A DNA stretch of 64,000 bases from Bdellovibrionales bacterium (GTDB lineage Bacteria; Bdellovibrionota; Bdellovibrionia; Bdellovibrionales; UBA1609), in NCBI GenBank assembly GCA_020630675.1, contig JAHDIR010000003.1, positions 49,156 to 113,155 of the forward strand, in the 5' to 3' direction. Position numbers and translations under genes: made by a program. Positions 18,891-27,778 of the stretch are shown piece after piece. Numbering within the stretch: the first letter of the stretch is position 1; every line of letters starts with the position of its first letter. Under the pieces are notes generated by a model. The model was not told the DNA's origin, made no database searches, and saw nothing but the letters and a program-made list of their open reading frames with translations.

Positions 18891-19034
18891 ATGAAATACA
18901 TAATCGCAATTATATTTTCTTTCACAATGATTACGGTGCAAGCCGAACATATAGCAGTGGTAAATAAAGCTAACTCCAAGGTGTCTTTCATATCAGTGAA
19001 TACCGAAGAAGTAACCTTAAACCCGACGGTTTAA
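18891..19034 (+). CDS. Small secreted peptide or truncated periplasmic binding protein (47 aa)
   Basis: The frame begins MKYIIAIIFSFTMITVQA, a good signal peptide with a cleavage site after QA. AAAGAG lies just before the ATG. The mature part opens EHIAVVNKANSKVS, which resembles the first strand of phosphate-type (PstS-like) substrate-binding proteins, typically IAVVVNK.N..S. The frame ends after only 47 codons and is followed by a strong terminator hairpin at 19079-19113. I read it as a remnant of a binding-protein gene, but a genuine small exported peptide is possible. Confidence 0.45.
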   Translation: MKYIIAIIFSFTMITVQAEHIAVVNKANSKVSFISVNTEEVTLNPTV

Positions 19035-19347
19035 CGGTTTTAAAATAGTTTTACATATTTATCAATTTAATCAATAAACTTGCGATCTTAAGAATGAGAT
19101 CGTGAGTTTTTTTAATCATCTTTTAAACCAAAACACTGAGCATAAGTTTTTGTTGCTATGACAGTTCTATGACCGCCCATAAGTCGGTGCTATTTTTTCC
19201 CAGCTTTTGGTTTTAACATGACCTTTTATTCCTAAAAAAATTTGGTTTTTCCCTGAATACGTTAGCCTAACTTCTAGGTTTTTTAACAAACAGCCAAGGT
19301 CAGCTCCGGCTCCTTTAAAATAAAGAGAGTCATAGAAAGGAGCAGCA
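19035..19347. other. Intergenic region with a terminator, upstream of the serine protease
   Basis: About 310 bases. The first part carries a terminator (separate entry). The rest has no convincing ORF on the plus strand. GAAAGGAG lies just before the protease ATG at 19348. I see no clear operator or riboswitch. Confidence 0.4.
19079..19113 (+). terminator. Rho-independent terminator
   Basis: The arms CTTGCGATCTT and GAGATCGTGAG pair over 11 positions, including a few G-T pairs, around a 6-nt loop, and seven T residues follow. It ends the transcript of the small secreted-peptide frame. Confidence 0.75.
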
Positions 19348-20292
19348 ATGGCCCATAGACTTTTTATTTTTATAGTTTTCATAGCCTTCAATTTATCTTG
19401 TGATCAAAAAAATGCACCCATAATATTTTCATATGACCAAACCACGCCAGACAAATCTTACAACCCAAATATCATTTATGGCATTGATAATCGCAAAGAT
19501 CTTTTTGAGGTTAATGATCCACAAATTTTACAATGGGCGGATGCCACAGCAGGCATGGTGTTTAAAAATAAATTCAGTCAAAACTCAGATGGCACATTTA
19601 ACATTAGAACTCTGCCTTACGGTGAGTCTTATAAGTTATGTTCTGATGAAAAATTTTATGACCAAAAAATAGCCACCAGTTGTTCTGCTTTTTTAGTACA
19701 GCCTGATATTATACTCACAGCTGGACATTGTGTTCGCACACAAATCAAATGCAATAAAGTCTCATTTGTTTTTGGCCTTTCTATAAATCACCCCCTCCAA
19801 ATAGACAGCTTTAGCCGAGTTCCAAAGTCTGAAATCTATAACTGCCAAAAAATAATAAAACAGCAGGAGAATGGCAATGGGGCCGATTTTGCAATTATCC
19901 AACTTGACCGCACAGTGAAAGACCACACTCCCCTTAAGCTAAGGCTTAGTGGTGAGGTTGACATCGGCACAGAGCTCACTATCATTGGGCACCCGCTAGG
20001 GTTACCAACAAAAGTTTCTAATGAGGCTATGGTTTCACACAATGAAAGAAAGTACTTCATTTCTAATTTAGACTCTTTTTCTGGAAACTCTGGAGCTGCC
20101 GTTTTTAATGATAACACCGGGCAAGTCGAGGGCATTTTGGTCCGAGGAGCTCACGATCATTTTTATGATAAAGAAAATAGGTGTCTACGCACTAATGTTT
20201 GTGAAAAAGTTGATCCACAAATGGATGAGTGCAAAGGCGAACATGTTAGTAAAATTAAATTTGTACTTCCCTATTTGCCACACACACCTTGA
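19348..20292 (+). CDS. Secreted trypsin-like serine protease, lipoprotein
   Basis: The 314-residue protein begins with a lipoprotein signal with lipobox FNLSC (Cys18). The chymotrypsin-fold catalytic triad is visible: His127 in LTAGHC, Asp180 in GADFAIIQLD, and Ser248 in SFSGNSGA. The IGHPLGLP segment before the Ser is typical of the V8/trypsin-like group. Paired cysteines around 98-112, 128-135 and near the C-terminus suggest disulfides. It should act in the periplasm or at the cell surface. It stands alone, with a good ribosome-binding site before the ATG. Such secreted proteases are common in predatory bacteria, but its substrate is unknown. Confidence 0.9.
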   Translation: MAHRLFIFIVFIAFNLSCDQKNAPIIFSYDQTTPDKSYNPNIIYGIDNRKDLFEVNDPQILQWADATAGMVFKNKFSQNSDGTFNIRTLPYGESYKLCSDEKFYDQKIATSCSAFLVQPDIILTAGHCVRTQIKCNKVSFVFGLSINHPLQIDSFSRVPKSEIYNCQKIIKQQENGNGADFAIIQLDRTVKDHTPLKLRLSGEVDIGTELTIIGHPLGLPTKVSNEAMVSHNERKYFISNLDSFSGNSGAAVFNDNTGQVEGILVRGAHDHFYDKENRCLRTNVCEKVDPQMDECKGEHVSKIKFVLPYLPHTP

Positions 20293-20345
20293 AAATTTTG
20301 AGAAAAATTAGCTTTTTAAAAAATGGTAAAAGAACTTAAGTTAAA

Positions 20346-20774
20346 TTAATTGGCAGCCAACTCTTTTTCGCCAATATAGTCATCACCAGAAATAATTTGA
20401 GACAAGACTTTAAGTAATGGCAGGTAAACTTGACAGGAAGGCACTGAAGCCAACCTTTGTTTTTCTAACTCGGTTAATGTCACAGGCTTCGATCGTAAAC
20501 TTAAATGCACCATCATTGTTTTAAGTTCTAACGTAAGTTCTAATTTTTTATCTTCTTTTTGCTGAAAACATTTTGGTTCAGCCATGCGCCCTAACCGTTG
20601 ACGATCAACAGCCGACAAGGCGGCCAAGCTCGGAGATACCCTATAGATGTCACCACTTTTATTTTTTAAAATATACCTCATCACAGAAGTACTTTCAGAG
20701 GCCTGGGCCACAGAAAAAAAAGAGGCTAATAAAGTTACACAAAATACTGTAAGCATAACTGATTTCATTTTCAT
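20346..20774 (-). CDS. Hypothetical exported protein
   Basis: A 142-residue frame with a clear Sec signal peptide (MKMKSVMLTVFCVTLLAS, cleavage near AQASES). The mature part is mostly helical, with LSAVDRQRLGRMAEPKC and two further Cys-containing or charged helices. I do not recognise a family. A GACAGGAG-type Shine-Dalgarno precedes the ATG. It is convergent with the protease gene, with a gap of about 50 nt. Confidence 0.75.
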   Translation of the reverse strand: MKMKSVMLTVFCVTLLASFFSVAQASESTSVMRYILKNKSGDIYRVSPSLAALSAVDRQRLGRMAEPKCFQQKEDKKLELTLELKTMMVHLSLRSKPVTLTELEKQRLASVPSCQVYLPLLKVLSQIISGDDYIGEKELAAN

Positions 20775-21255
20775 AACTCCTGTCGTAAATTACTCTTACT
20801 AACCACTAAAGCAAGCTTTGGGCCAAGCCGTGCAAGCCCCTAATTTTAGTGTTTTTTTGCTAGGGTTGCCTTGAAATTAAACAGGACAGAGTTGAGGGTG
20901 AAAAAAAACACGAAACAGTCCTTGATATCGCACAGGCTTATCCTCTAAACAAAACTAGATGAGTTTCAGATAAAAACCCAAAAAAGTTTTCTCTTTTGCC
21001 CAATGATTTTACAGTAGAAAAACAATTTACAGCCCCATTTGGGCCTTTCAGGCTCCCAGCAAATTAACCTCTTAGCCTGGTCTGACATTTAAATTTTTTA
21101 CATGGCCAAGAGCTTTCTTTTTAGAAAAAATCTTCCCTATCTTTTTTGATATAAACAGGCTAAATCACTATTTATTCGATGGAGGGAGAGGGACACAAAA
21201 ATTCACTTCACCTCTTTTATGTTTAACTTGATCATTCAACTTTGAGGCTTCATAT
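20775..21255. other. Intergenic region upstream of nupC
   Basis: About 480 bases between the divergent exported-protein and nupC genes. No ORF of credible length was seen. I looked for the conserved core of a purine riboswitch and did not find it. A GAGG about 10 nt before the nupC ATG is the only signal I can point to. Confidence 0.4.
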
Positions 21256-22548
21256 ATGGAAAAACTCATCAGTATATTAGGAATTTTTGCTTTTCTTGGT
21301 TTTGCTTTCTTGCTGTCAGAGCATAAAAAGAAGGTCAATTATAAGTTTGTAATTTCAGGTATTGCTTTGCAATTTTTTTTAGCGGTCACCGTTCTTGGCA
21401 TTCCATCTTTAGGAATTAAAAGTCCTTTTCGTGGTTTTTTCAAAGGAGCTAATGTTTTCTTCACCGCCATTCTTGATTTTTCCAAAGAAGGCACTCAATT
21501 TCTCTTCGGTGGGCTAATGAACATAGAAGCTTCCGGTTTTATTTTAGCTTTACAAGTTTTACCAGTTATTATTTTCTTATCGTCCTTAATGGCAGTTCTT
21601 TATCATCTTAAAGTTATGCAAGTGATTGTTCATGTTTTTGCTTTTGTTATGCATAAAACTTTAAAAGTGAGCGGAGCAGAATCTTTATCGGCAGCCGCCA
21701 ATATTTTTGTTGGCCAAACCGAAGCCCCTCTTTTAATTAAGCCCTTTATCAACAAACTCACCACTTCTGAGCTGTTCTCCGTTATGGTTGGAGGAATGGC
21801 CACTGTCGCCGGTAGTGTTTTTGCAGCTTATGTGGGCTTACTTAAAGATAAAGTACCAGATATAGCTGGACACCTTTTAACAGCCAGTGTTTTGTCTGCA
21901 CCTGCAGCTTTAGTGATTGCTAAAATTCTTATCCCTGAGACAAAAAAAACAGTGACAGAAAAAGGAATTCCCCAAGAGCACAATAAATCACCTTATCAAA
22001 ACGTCATTGAAGCCGCGGCTCAGGGCGCCAGTGATGGTTTAAGCTTAATGCTAAATGTAGCAGCTATGCTCTTAGCATTCATTGCCATTATTGCCCTTTT
22101 AAATGCTTCTTTGGGCTGGGTTGGAGAACTCATTCATTTTGGAAGCTGGGGCTCTTTTCTTTCTATTGACCCATCCAAACCTACGGTACTTTCTCTTAAC
22201 CTTATTTTTAGTTGGGTGTTTGCTCCTGTGGCTTGGTTAATGGGAATTCCTAACGTTGACGTACTAGCAGCAGCTAATTTGTTGGGAGAAAAAGTCGTTA
22301 TTAATGAATTCGTGGCTTACTTAAGCCTTTCTAGTGCTGCCGAACAACTGCAACCAAGAACCTTAATAATCTTGTCTTATGCCCTTTGTGGCTTTGCTAA
22401 CTTTTCAAGTATAGCTATTCAAATTGGAGGCATTGGAGGCATCGCCCCTAGCCGTAAAGCAGAAATTGCCAAGCTCGGAATTAAATCAATCATTGGAGGG
22501 AGTTTAGCGGCATTTATCACCGCCTGCATCGCAGGGTTATTTATATAA
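21256..22548 (+). CDS. nupC: NupC-family concentrative nucleoside transporter
   Basis: This 430-residue integral membrane protein matches the CNT family, which imports nucleosides with protons or sodium ions. The N-terminal region has FVISGIALQFFLAVTVLG. The nucleoside-binding core contains GQTEAPLLIKPF and the later motif AEQLQPRTLIILSYALCGFANFSS, both characteristic. Eight to ten membrane helices fit the family. It stands alone and is followed by a strong bidirectional terminator at 22564-22600. Nucleoside import suits a predator feeding on degraded nucleic acid, which is inference. Confidence 0.95.
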   Translation: MEKLISILGIFAFLGFAFLLSEHKKKVNYKFVISGIALQFFLAVTVLGIPSLGIKSPFRGFFKGANVFFTAILDFSKEGTQFLFGGLMNIEASGFILALQVLPVIIFLSSLMAVLYHLKVMQVIVHVFAFVMHKTLKVSGAESLSAAANIFVGQTEAPLLIKPFINKLTTSELFSVMVGGMATVAGSVFAAYVGLLKDKVPDIAGHLLTASVLSAPAALVIAKILIPETKKTVTEKGIPQEHNKSPYQNVIEAAAQGASDGLSLMLNVAAMLLAFIAIIALLNASLGWVGELIHFGSWGSFLSIDPSKPTVLSLNLIFSWVFAPVAWLMGIPNVDVLAAANLLGEKVVINEFVAYLSLSSAAEQLQPRTLIILSYALCGFANFSSIAIQIGGIGGIAPSRKAEIAKLGIKSIIGGSLAAFITACIAGLFI

Positions 22549-22563
22549 ATTGAAATTAATAAG

Positions 22564-22600
22564 AAAAGCCAAGGGCATAAAAATGAACACCTTGGCTTTT
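22564..22600. terminator. Bidirectional rho-independent terminator
   Basis: AAAAGCCAAGG and CCTTGGCTTTT form a perfect 11-bp stem around a 15-nt loop, with A and T tracts at the two outer ends. It sits between the convergent nupC and DUF6580 genes, so it can end transcripts from both sides. Confidence 0.85.
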
Positions 22601-22628
22601 GAATAAAATTAAATTTTTAACCCAACAA

Positions 22629-23174
22629 TTAAGAGGGCGAAGACAGTGAGTAAGCTGTTTTTTTGAGCTTGGAACCGACAACGGAATAGCCTGCAAAAAG
22701 AGCAAAACTGTAAGCTAATGTAGAAATTAAGGTGTTATGGAAAAAAGGTATGGCAAGAGAAAAACACTCTGTTAAACCCACAAAACTAAAGGGATATAAA
22801 CTAGAAGTAAAAAACACGCCTAAGTTTGAAACTACAAAAAACAATACAGACGCAACGAAAGCTTTAATACCCACAGACTTAACATTAGATAAACTAAATT
22901 GATCTAAAGACTTATAAAGAGACAGTCCTAAAAAGCCAACAGCAATAAAGCAAGAATAAACTAACCAAGATAAATCATGAAAGCCTAGGAAAATATCAGA
23001 AATAAATAAAGCAACCAATGGAATAGCAAAGAACCATTTGTTTCCTTTAAAAATAGCTCCACCAAATAAGGCTACAGCCATCACAGGAGTAAAGTTAGCT
23101 GGGTGTGGAATTAAACGACTAACTACAGCCAAAAAAATTAAAGCTACAGCTAAATATAAATGATTGCCTTTCAT
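22629..23174 (-). CDS. DUF6580 putative membrane transport protein
   Basis: The 181-residue protein has about five membrane helices. The N-terminal pattern RLIPHPANFTPVMAVALFGG followed by ISDIFLGFH is characteristic of the DUF6580 family, which resembles ECF-type substrate-binding (S) components. Its substrate is unknown. GGGAG precedes the ATG. No ECF energy-coupling genes are adjacent, so it would need a shared module encoded elsewhere. Confidence 0.8.
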   Translation of the reverse strand: MKGNHLYLAVALIFLAVVSRLIPHPANFTPVMAVALFGGAIFKGNKWFFAIPLVALFISDIFLGFHDLSWLVYSCFIAVGFLGLSLYKSLDQFSLSNVKSVGIKAFVASVLFFVVSNLGVFFTSSLYPFSFVGLTECFSLAIPFFHNTLISTLAYSFALFAGYSVVGSKLKKTAYSLSSPS

Positions 23175-23266
23175 ACAAAAACTCCCGCAGTTGACACTGA
23201 TTATTCAAGGGTTATAACTAAAGTGTTTCTAACATTTTTTCAAAATATTCTCAAGTGGGAGCCTCA

Positions 23267-24004
23267 ATGATTAAACTTGTTTTAACCCGACATGGTCAAA
23301 GCCAGTGGAACCTGGAAAACAAATTCACTGGATGGGCTGATATTGACTTAACAGACACAGGCCATAAAGAGGCTCGCAAGGCTGGGGCCTTAATAAAAGA
23401 CGCCGGCTTAACTTTTGATGTGGCTCATACTTCTTTTCTTAAACGAGCCATACGAACCCTTTGGATTATTTTAGACGAAACTGACCAAATGTGGATTCCC
23501 GTGCGAAGAACTTGGCGCCTTAATGAAAGACACTACGGTCGTTTACAAGGGCTTAATAAAAAAGAAACTGCTGAAAAATATGGCGATGATCAAGTTTTTA
23601 CTTGGAGAAGAAGTTATGACACCCCTCCTCCCCAACTTCCCCAGAGTGATCAAAGACATCCTAGTCACGATTCAAAATATAAAAATCATGAAAACTTACC
23701 TGCTGGAGAGTCCTTAAAAAACACTAAAGAGCGAGTTCTCCCCTACTGGAACAATGAAATACTCCCTCAAATTAAAAAAGGTCAAAAAGTCATTATAGCA
23801 GCCCACGGCAATAGCATCCGTGCTCTTGTCAAACATATCGAAAATATCTCCGACGAAGATATTTGTAAAATAGATATCCCTACTGGTATTCCCTTAGTTT
23901 ATGAGCTTGAAGAAGGAACTCTTAAGCCCCTTAAAAAATATTATTTGGGTAACCCTGAAGATGTTGCCAAAGCTACACATAGTGTAAGCTCACAGCACAA
24001 ATAA
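23267..24004 (+). CDS. gpmA: 2,3-bisphosphoglycerate-dependent phosphoglycerate mutase
   Basis: This enzyme interconverts 3- and 2-phosphoglycerate in glycolysis. I place the start at the ATG at 23267 because GTGGGAG lies 6-7 nt before it; an in-frame GTG at 23255 is itself part of that Shine-Dalgarno. The 245-residue product opens [15 protein letters not shown] with the phosphohistidine His9, then [12 protein letters not shown], the RRSYDTPPP segment, and the second catalytic His in [11 protein letters not shown]. Length and motifs are complete. A hairpin follows at 24010-24032. Confidence 0.97.
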   Translation: MIKLVLTRHGQSQWNLENKFTGWADIDLTDTGHKEARKAGALIKDAGLTFDVAHTSFLKRAIRTLWIILDETDQMWIPVRRTWRLNERHYGRLQGLNKKETAEKYGDDQVFTWRRSYDTPPPQLPQSDQRHPSHDSKYKNHENLPAGESLKNTKERVLPYWNNEILPQIKKGQKVIIAAHGNSIRALVKHIENISDEDICKIDIPTGIPLVYELEEGTLKPLKKYYLGNPEDVAKATHSVSSQHK

Positions 24005-24009
24005 AAAAG

Positions 24010-24032
24010 GCCTTCGACAAAATATCGAAGGC
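24010..24032 (+). terminator. Terminator-like hairpin after gpmA
   Basis: GCCTTCGA and TCGAAGGC form a perfect 8-bp stem around a 7-nt loop. The downstream T-run is short (CACTTTGTTAATT), so termination may be weak or aided by Rho. It lies 6 nt after the gpmA stop. Confidence 0.6.
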
Positions 24033-24122
24033 ACTTTGTTAATTCGTTATTATAAGTGGCTCTACTTTCAAAAAACCAATGAATATGAGCTTTTTATGCC
24101 TGATATTCATTATGTATATTTT

Positions 24123-24683
24123 TTACTTTGCTTGTTTATCAGCTTTTCTTGAGGCTAAAGCAGCATCACATATTTCTAGCTTTTCTTTATACTCATCCTC
24201 TCTTTTATTAAGAATATGCTTATAGTTTTTAAAACGATCAATTCTATCTTTTAAAAATTCTTGGCTCACACCTACAATTTTATTTTTTTGATTCACGCCA
24301 ATCTGAAAAGAATCTTCTTTGTCCGTCACCCGGTCTATGGGCTCTGTCCAAATAAGTTTTCCATCACCACCAAAAGCTTTGCTAGACAGTTTCACTCGGC
24401 AAGATTTTAAAGCTCCATAAAGACCGGCAGAGCCATACTTTCGATTGCCATACACTTTGTCTTCTTGACCATAGACGTCGTTTTGTAACAAACGAAGTTC
24501 TTCATTCATCATCACAGTTTTTTGTACCACCATATTTCCATCTTTAACACCTAAGACATCTGACCCTGATACTTTTTCAGCGTTATCTATAGCGGTATCA
24601 ATTTTTTTAGCTTTGTGAGGGTTACTTGCACACGACACTAACAATCCGGCCAACATGAAGGACATTATCAATTTATTTATCAT
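24123..24683 (-). CDS. Hypothetical lipoprotein
   Basis: A 186-residue protein with a lipoprotein signal (lipobox LVSC, Cys about 18) and a largely helical, charged mature part. I do not recognise a family. The segment VYGNRKYGSAGLYGALKSC may form a small globular core, and the end is a basic/acidic helix. AAGGAG lies about 11 nt before the ATG. It is convergent with gpmA, separated by about 120 nt containing a hairpin. Confidence 0.75.
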   Translation of the reverse strand: MINKLIMSFMLAGLLVSCASNPHKAKKIDTAIDNAEKVSGSDVLGVKDGNMVVQKTVMMNEELRLLQNDVYGQEDKVYGNRKYGSAGLYGALKSCRVKLSSKAFGGDGKLIWTEPIDRVTDKEDSFQIGVNQKNKIVGVSQEFLKDRIDRFKNYKHILNKREDEYKEKLEICDAALASRKADKQAK

Positions 24684-24830
24684 AATAAGAAGACTCCTTA
24701 AAAAGGTGTAAATTTATGTTTAAACAAACGTGATTATCAATGATAGACGACATCTCTGACAAGCACTAATTGACCGAGTTAAGCCATTAATAACACTAGG
24801 TTTTCTTTTATTTTACAATCTCTTGATAAT

Positions 24831-25586
24831 TTAAACTTTAAAAAATGAGTTTTTCTTTGTTTCTCGCACCGTCAGAGCCAAGGATTGGGGCGCCCGAATA
24901 TCTTGACTTAAATCTTTAAAAAAAAGCTCTGTGATAAGCTCTCCAGAAGTGTTGCCCATAATTTCGTTCAAATAACTTTTATCATATTTTGTTATTAAAC
25001 GTTGCTGAACAATATTGTCTAATTCATCCCAATCTAGAACTCGCCCGTACGAATCAAGAGGGCCTGACACTCCCACTTCCATTTTATATTCATGGCCATG
25101 AATACCTGAACATTTGCCATAAAGTTGTTTATTTTGTGCCATTGTAAGGTCTGGGTTATGATGCCTGTGAACACAGTTAATTTTGTAGTTTTTAATGACC
25201 ATCACTTTTTCGTCACCATCTACTTTTATACTTTCTTTGTCTGTAACCGTGAATAAAATAGATTGCAGATCGTCTAATAAAATTGATTTTACTTTCTTGT
25301 AAACAGTTTTTGCTAAAATTTCATAGGTCAGCGCCTGATCATTAAACTCTTTAAGTTCATTAATATAAGTATGATCGAGCCAATCATGAAGGCTAGACAA
25401 GGCTTTTTGCAAAGAGTTTTCATCGTAGCCCAAAGAAACTTTCACTTTTAAAAGAAAATTATGCCCCATAGGATAATCTGAGTAATACGAGCCAAAAACT
25501 GATTTTTCTTGCCCTTGAAACGAGTCGGAACAAAGCAAACGCAAGGCTGCACTTAAGTGAATGGATTTTTCAATAGTCTGGTTCAC
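24831..25586 (-). CDS. Double-domain 6-pyruvoyl-tetrahydropterin synthase/QueD-like protein
   Basis: This 251-residue protein consists of two 6-PTPS-fold halves. The C-terminal half has the expected active-site features: His residues in HRHHN and HGHEYKMEV that would bind zinc, and a Cys in GKCSGIHGH at the catalytic position. The N-terminal half keeps the fold signature (MGHNFLLKVKV, then DHTYINEL) but lacks the Cys and part of the zinc site, so it is probably structural. QueD-type enzymes make 6-carboxy-tetrahydropterin for queuosine, and other family members make pterins. No queuosine genes are adjacent. The start is a GTG at 25586. Confidence 0.8.
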   Translation of the reverse strand: MNQTIEKSIHLSAALRLLCSDSFQGQEKSVFGSYYSDYPMGHNFLLKVKVSLGYDENSLQKALSSLHDWLDHTYINELKEFNDQALTYEILAKTVYKKVKSILLDDLQSILFTVTDKESIKVDGDEKVMVIKNYKINCVHRHHNPDLTMAQNKQLYGKCSGIHGHEYKMEVGVSGPLDSYGRVLDWDELDNIVQQRLITKYDKSYLNEIMGNTSGELITELFFKDLSQDIRAPQSLALTVRETKKNSFFKV

Positions 25587-25719
25587 TCCAACAGGAATAC
25601 CCTACCTAGACCTAGCTGTCTAGCTTGCTCATTTTTGCCAAGAAAAGACATTGATCGAGACCAAGAGGAAGGTCATAATTAAACCTAAATACACCCGCCT
25701 TGCCTTTTAGGAGTCTCTT

Positions 25720-27381
25720 ATGAAAAAAATTTGGCTAGATAACTATGCCCCTAATGTTTCTCACGAAATCACCCCTTTTTCTCAAGATAATTTAGCTCAG
25801 TTATTTGATGAAACTTGCGCTAAATACCCGTCCAACACGGCTTTTATTAATATGGGCTCAGAACTCACCTTTAAAGAGGTCAATGAATTTGCCGAAAAAT
25901 TTGCTGCTTTCTTACAGGGAGAGGTCGGCTTAAAGCCCGGGGATCGAATAGCCCTTCAAATGCCAAATATTTTGCAATTTCCTATAGCTTTATTTGGAGC
26001 TCTTAAGGCTGGGCTCACTATTGTAAATACCAACCCCCTTTACACTGAAAGCGAAATGGAGCATCAATTTAATGACTCAGGAGCCAAGGCCATTGTTATT
26101 CTTTCTAATTTTGCCTCCAAGCTGGAAAAGGTGCTTGGTAAAACTTCTATTGAAACTGTGATTGTTACTCAGTTAGGAGACTTGCTGGGCTTCCCTAAAA
26201 GCTTACTTGTTAATACAGTGGTTAAGCATGTTAAAAAAATGGTTCCTAATTTTGATCTCCCTAATGCCTACACCTTTCATCAAGCCATCTCAACGGGTGA
26301 AAAACATAAATTCAACCCACCAACAATTCAACGAGAGGACCTTGCCTTTTTACAGTACACAGGTGGAACAACAGGCGTATCCAAAGGAGCTATGCTCACT
26401 CATAACAATATTTTGAGCAATGTAAAACAAATTAAAGAGGTTATGACTGTTTTACTCGAAGAAAACAAAGAAATCATTGTCACAGCTTTACCTCTTTATC
26501 ATATTTTTTCTCTAACGGCGAACTTCTTAAATATCTTTACTTTTGGTGGAACTAACCTTCTTATTACTAACCCCAAAGACATCAAAGGTTTTATAAAAAC
26601 TCTGGCAAAATATGATTACACAATTATGACCGGTGTAAACACTTTATATAATGCTCTCCTCAATCATCCTGACTTTCAAAGTTTAGACTTCAAAACATTA
26701 AAAATCAGTATTGCCGGAGGCATGGCTTTACAAAGCTCCGTGCACCAGTCATGGGTGGACAAAACCAATAGCCCTCTTATTGAGGGGTATGGCCTCACTG
26801 AGTGTTCCCCTGTAGTCAACGTTAACCCTTTAGATGGCACTGATGTTGTAGGAACCATAGGCATGCCTTTACCTTCTACCGATGTAAAGCTCATTGATGA
26901 TGATGGTCATGAAGTTACAGAACCCCAAACCCCCGGAGAGCTTTGTACAAAAGGGCCTCAAGTCATGAAGGGCTATTGGCAAAGACCAGAAGAAAGTCAA
27001 AATTGCTTAGATAGCGAAGGTTGGTTTAAAACGGGAGACATCGCCATTTTTGATGACAAGGGTTACTTTAAAATTGTTGATCGAAAAAAAGATATGATTT
27101 TAGTTTCCGGTTTTAATGTTTACCCGAACGAAGTTGAAGATGTAGTTTGTAAAATGGAAGGTGTGCTTGAAGCGGCCGCCATTGGTGTTCCTGACGAAAA
27201 ATCGGGGGAAGTTGTAAAGATTTTTGTGGTTAAAAAACGTAAGTCTGTGACCAAAGAAGATATCATTGCCCACTGCAAAGAGCATCTCACCGGCTACAAA
27301 ATTCCTCGAGCCATTGAATTTAAAGATGAGCTTCCCAAAACAAACGTAGGTAAAATTCTCAGAAGAGCCCTAAAAGATTAA
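25720..27381 (+). CDS. fadD: Long-chain fatty-acid-CoA ligase
   Basis: The 553-residue protein belongs to the AMP-forming acyl-CoA synthetases, activating fatty acids with ATP and CoA at the inner membrane. The adenylation motif YTGGTTGVSKGA is near residue 210. Further signatures are GYGLTECSPVV, the GWFKTGDIA segment, and VDRKKDMILVSGFNVYP before the C-terminal lysine in PKTNVGKILRR. Length and order match FadD. AGGAG precedes the ATG. It is followed by a perfect 34-nt palindrome that may serve as its terminator. Confidence 0.94.
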   Translation: MKKIWLDNYAPNVSHEITPFSQDNLAQLFDETCAKYPSNTAFINMGSELTFKEVNEFAEKFAAFLQGEVGLKPGDRIALQMPNILQFPIALFGALKAGLTIVNTNPLYTESEMEHQFNDSGAKAIVILSNFASKLEKVLGKTSIETVIVTQLGDLLGFPKSLLVNTVVKHVKKMVPNFDLPNAYTFHQAISTGEKHKFNPPTIQREDLAFLQYTGGTTGVSKGAMLTHNNILSNVKQIKEVMTVLLEENKEIIVTALPLYHIFSLTANFLNIFTFGGTNLLITNPKDIKGFIKTLAKYDYTIMTGVNTLYNALLNHPDFQSLDFKTLKISIAGGMALQSSVHQSWVDKTNSPLIEGYGLTECSPVVNVNPLDGTDVVGTIGMPLPSTDVKLIDDDGHEVTEPQTPGELCTKGPQVMKGYWQRPEESQNCLDSEGWFKTGDIAIFDDKGYFKIVDRKKDMILVSGFNVYPNEVEDVVCKMEGVLEAAAIGVPDEKSGEVVKIFVVKKRKSVTKEDIIAHCKEHLTGYKIPRAIEFKDELPKTNVGKILRRALKD

Positions 27382-27388
27382 CTCCTCC

Positions 27389-27422
27389 CCCTTAAATTCC
27401 TTTGATCAAAGGAATTTAAGGG
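27389..27422. repeat. Perfect 34-nt palindrome between fadD and hipB
   Basis: Two 17-bp arms meet with no loop: CCCTTAAATTCCTTTGA and its exact complement. The core TTCCTTTGATCAAAGGAA (27397-27414) resembles the half-sites just upstream of hipB. It could be a HipB operator, a fadD terminator (a short T-containing stretch follows), or both. Confidence 0.8.
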
Positions 27423-27456
27423 TAAATAGCCCTTATTCCCTACTTTAGACCTTAAA

Positions 27457-27537
27457 ATTCCTATGATTGAGTGAATTATTGCTATTTTTAACCTCTACCT
27501 CTAAAATAAAAGCATATATTACTTCAATCGTAGGAAA
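27457..27537 (+). promoter_or_regulatory. Putative HipB operator half-sites upstream of hipBA
   Basis: TTCCTATGATTGA (27458-27470) and TCAATCGTAGGAA (27524-27536) are inverted copies that differ at one position and lie 53 nt apart. The second overlaps the ribosome-binding site of hipB (AGGAA directly before the ATG at 27540). HipB proteins repress their own operon by binding inverted repeats, so this layout fits autoregulation. Binding itself is inferred. Confidence 0.6.
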
Positions 27538-27539
27538 AT

Positions 27540-27776
27540 ATGGGCAAAAAAATAACTAGTCAAGCGATCCAAACTATCTCAAAAAGAATTCGGCAAGAGC
27601 GTAAACAACAAGGGCTTACTCAAACTGAACTTGCAGGGCTTTGTGGTGTTAGTTTAAATTTTATCAGTCAACTTGAACAAGCCAAAGAAACTGTTCGCTT
27701 AGATAAACTCGTTTTAGTTCTCATCACCTTAGGCCTCGAGTTAAAAATTCAATACGGCAAGAAAGGGGTTTCTTAG
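27540..27776 (+). CDS. hipB: HipB-like antitoxin, XRE-family repressor
   Basis: A 78-residue helix-turn-helix protein of the Cro/CI type. The HTH reads LTQTELAGLCGVSLNFISQLEQ at about residues 25-46. In HipBA modules the antitoxin neutralises the HipA kinase and represses the operon. The start at 27540 follows AGGAA. The stop is 2 nt before the hipA start, so the pair is translationally coupled. The operator-like repeats upstream fit autoregulation. Confidence 0.9.
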   Translation: MGKKITSQAIQTISKRIRQERKQQGLTQTELAGLCGVSLNFISQLEQAKETVRLDKLVLVLITLGLELKIQYGKKGVS

Positions 27777-27778
27777 TT

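Noticed and set aside
20775..21255. Purine-type riboswitch upstream of nupC
   Set aside because: I could not find the conserved core or the paired arms around it.
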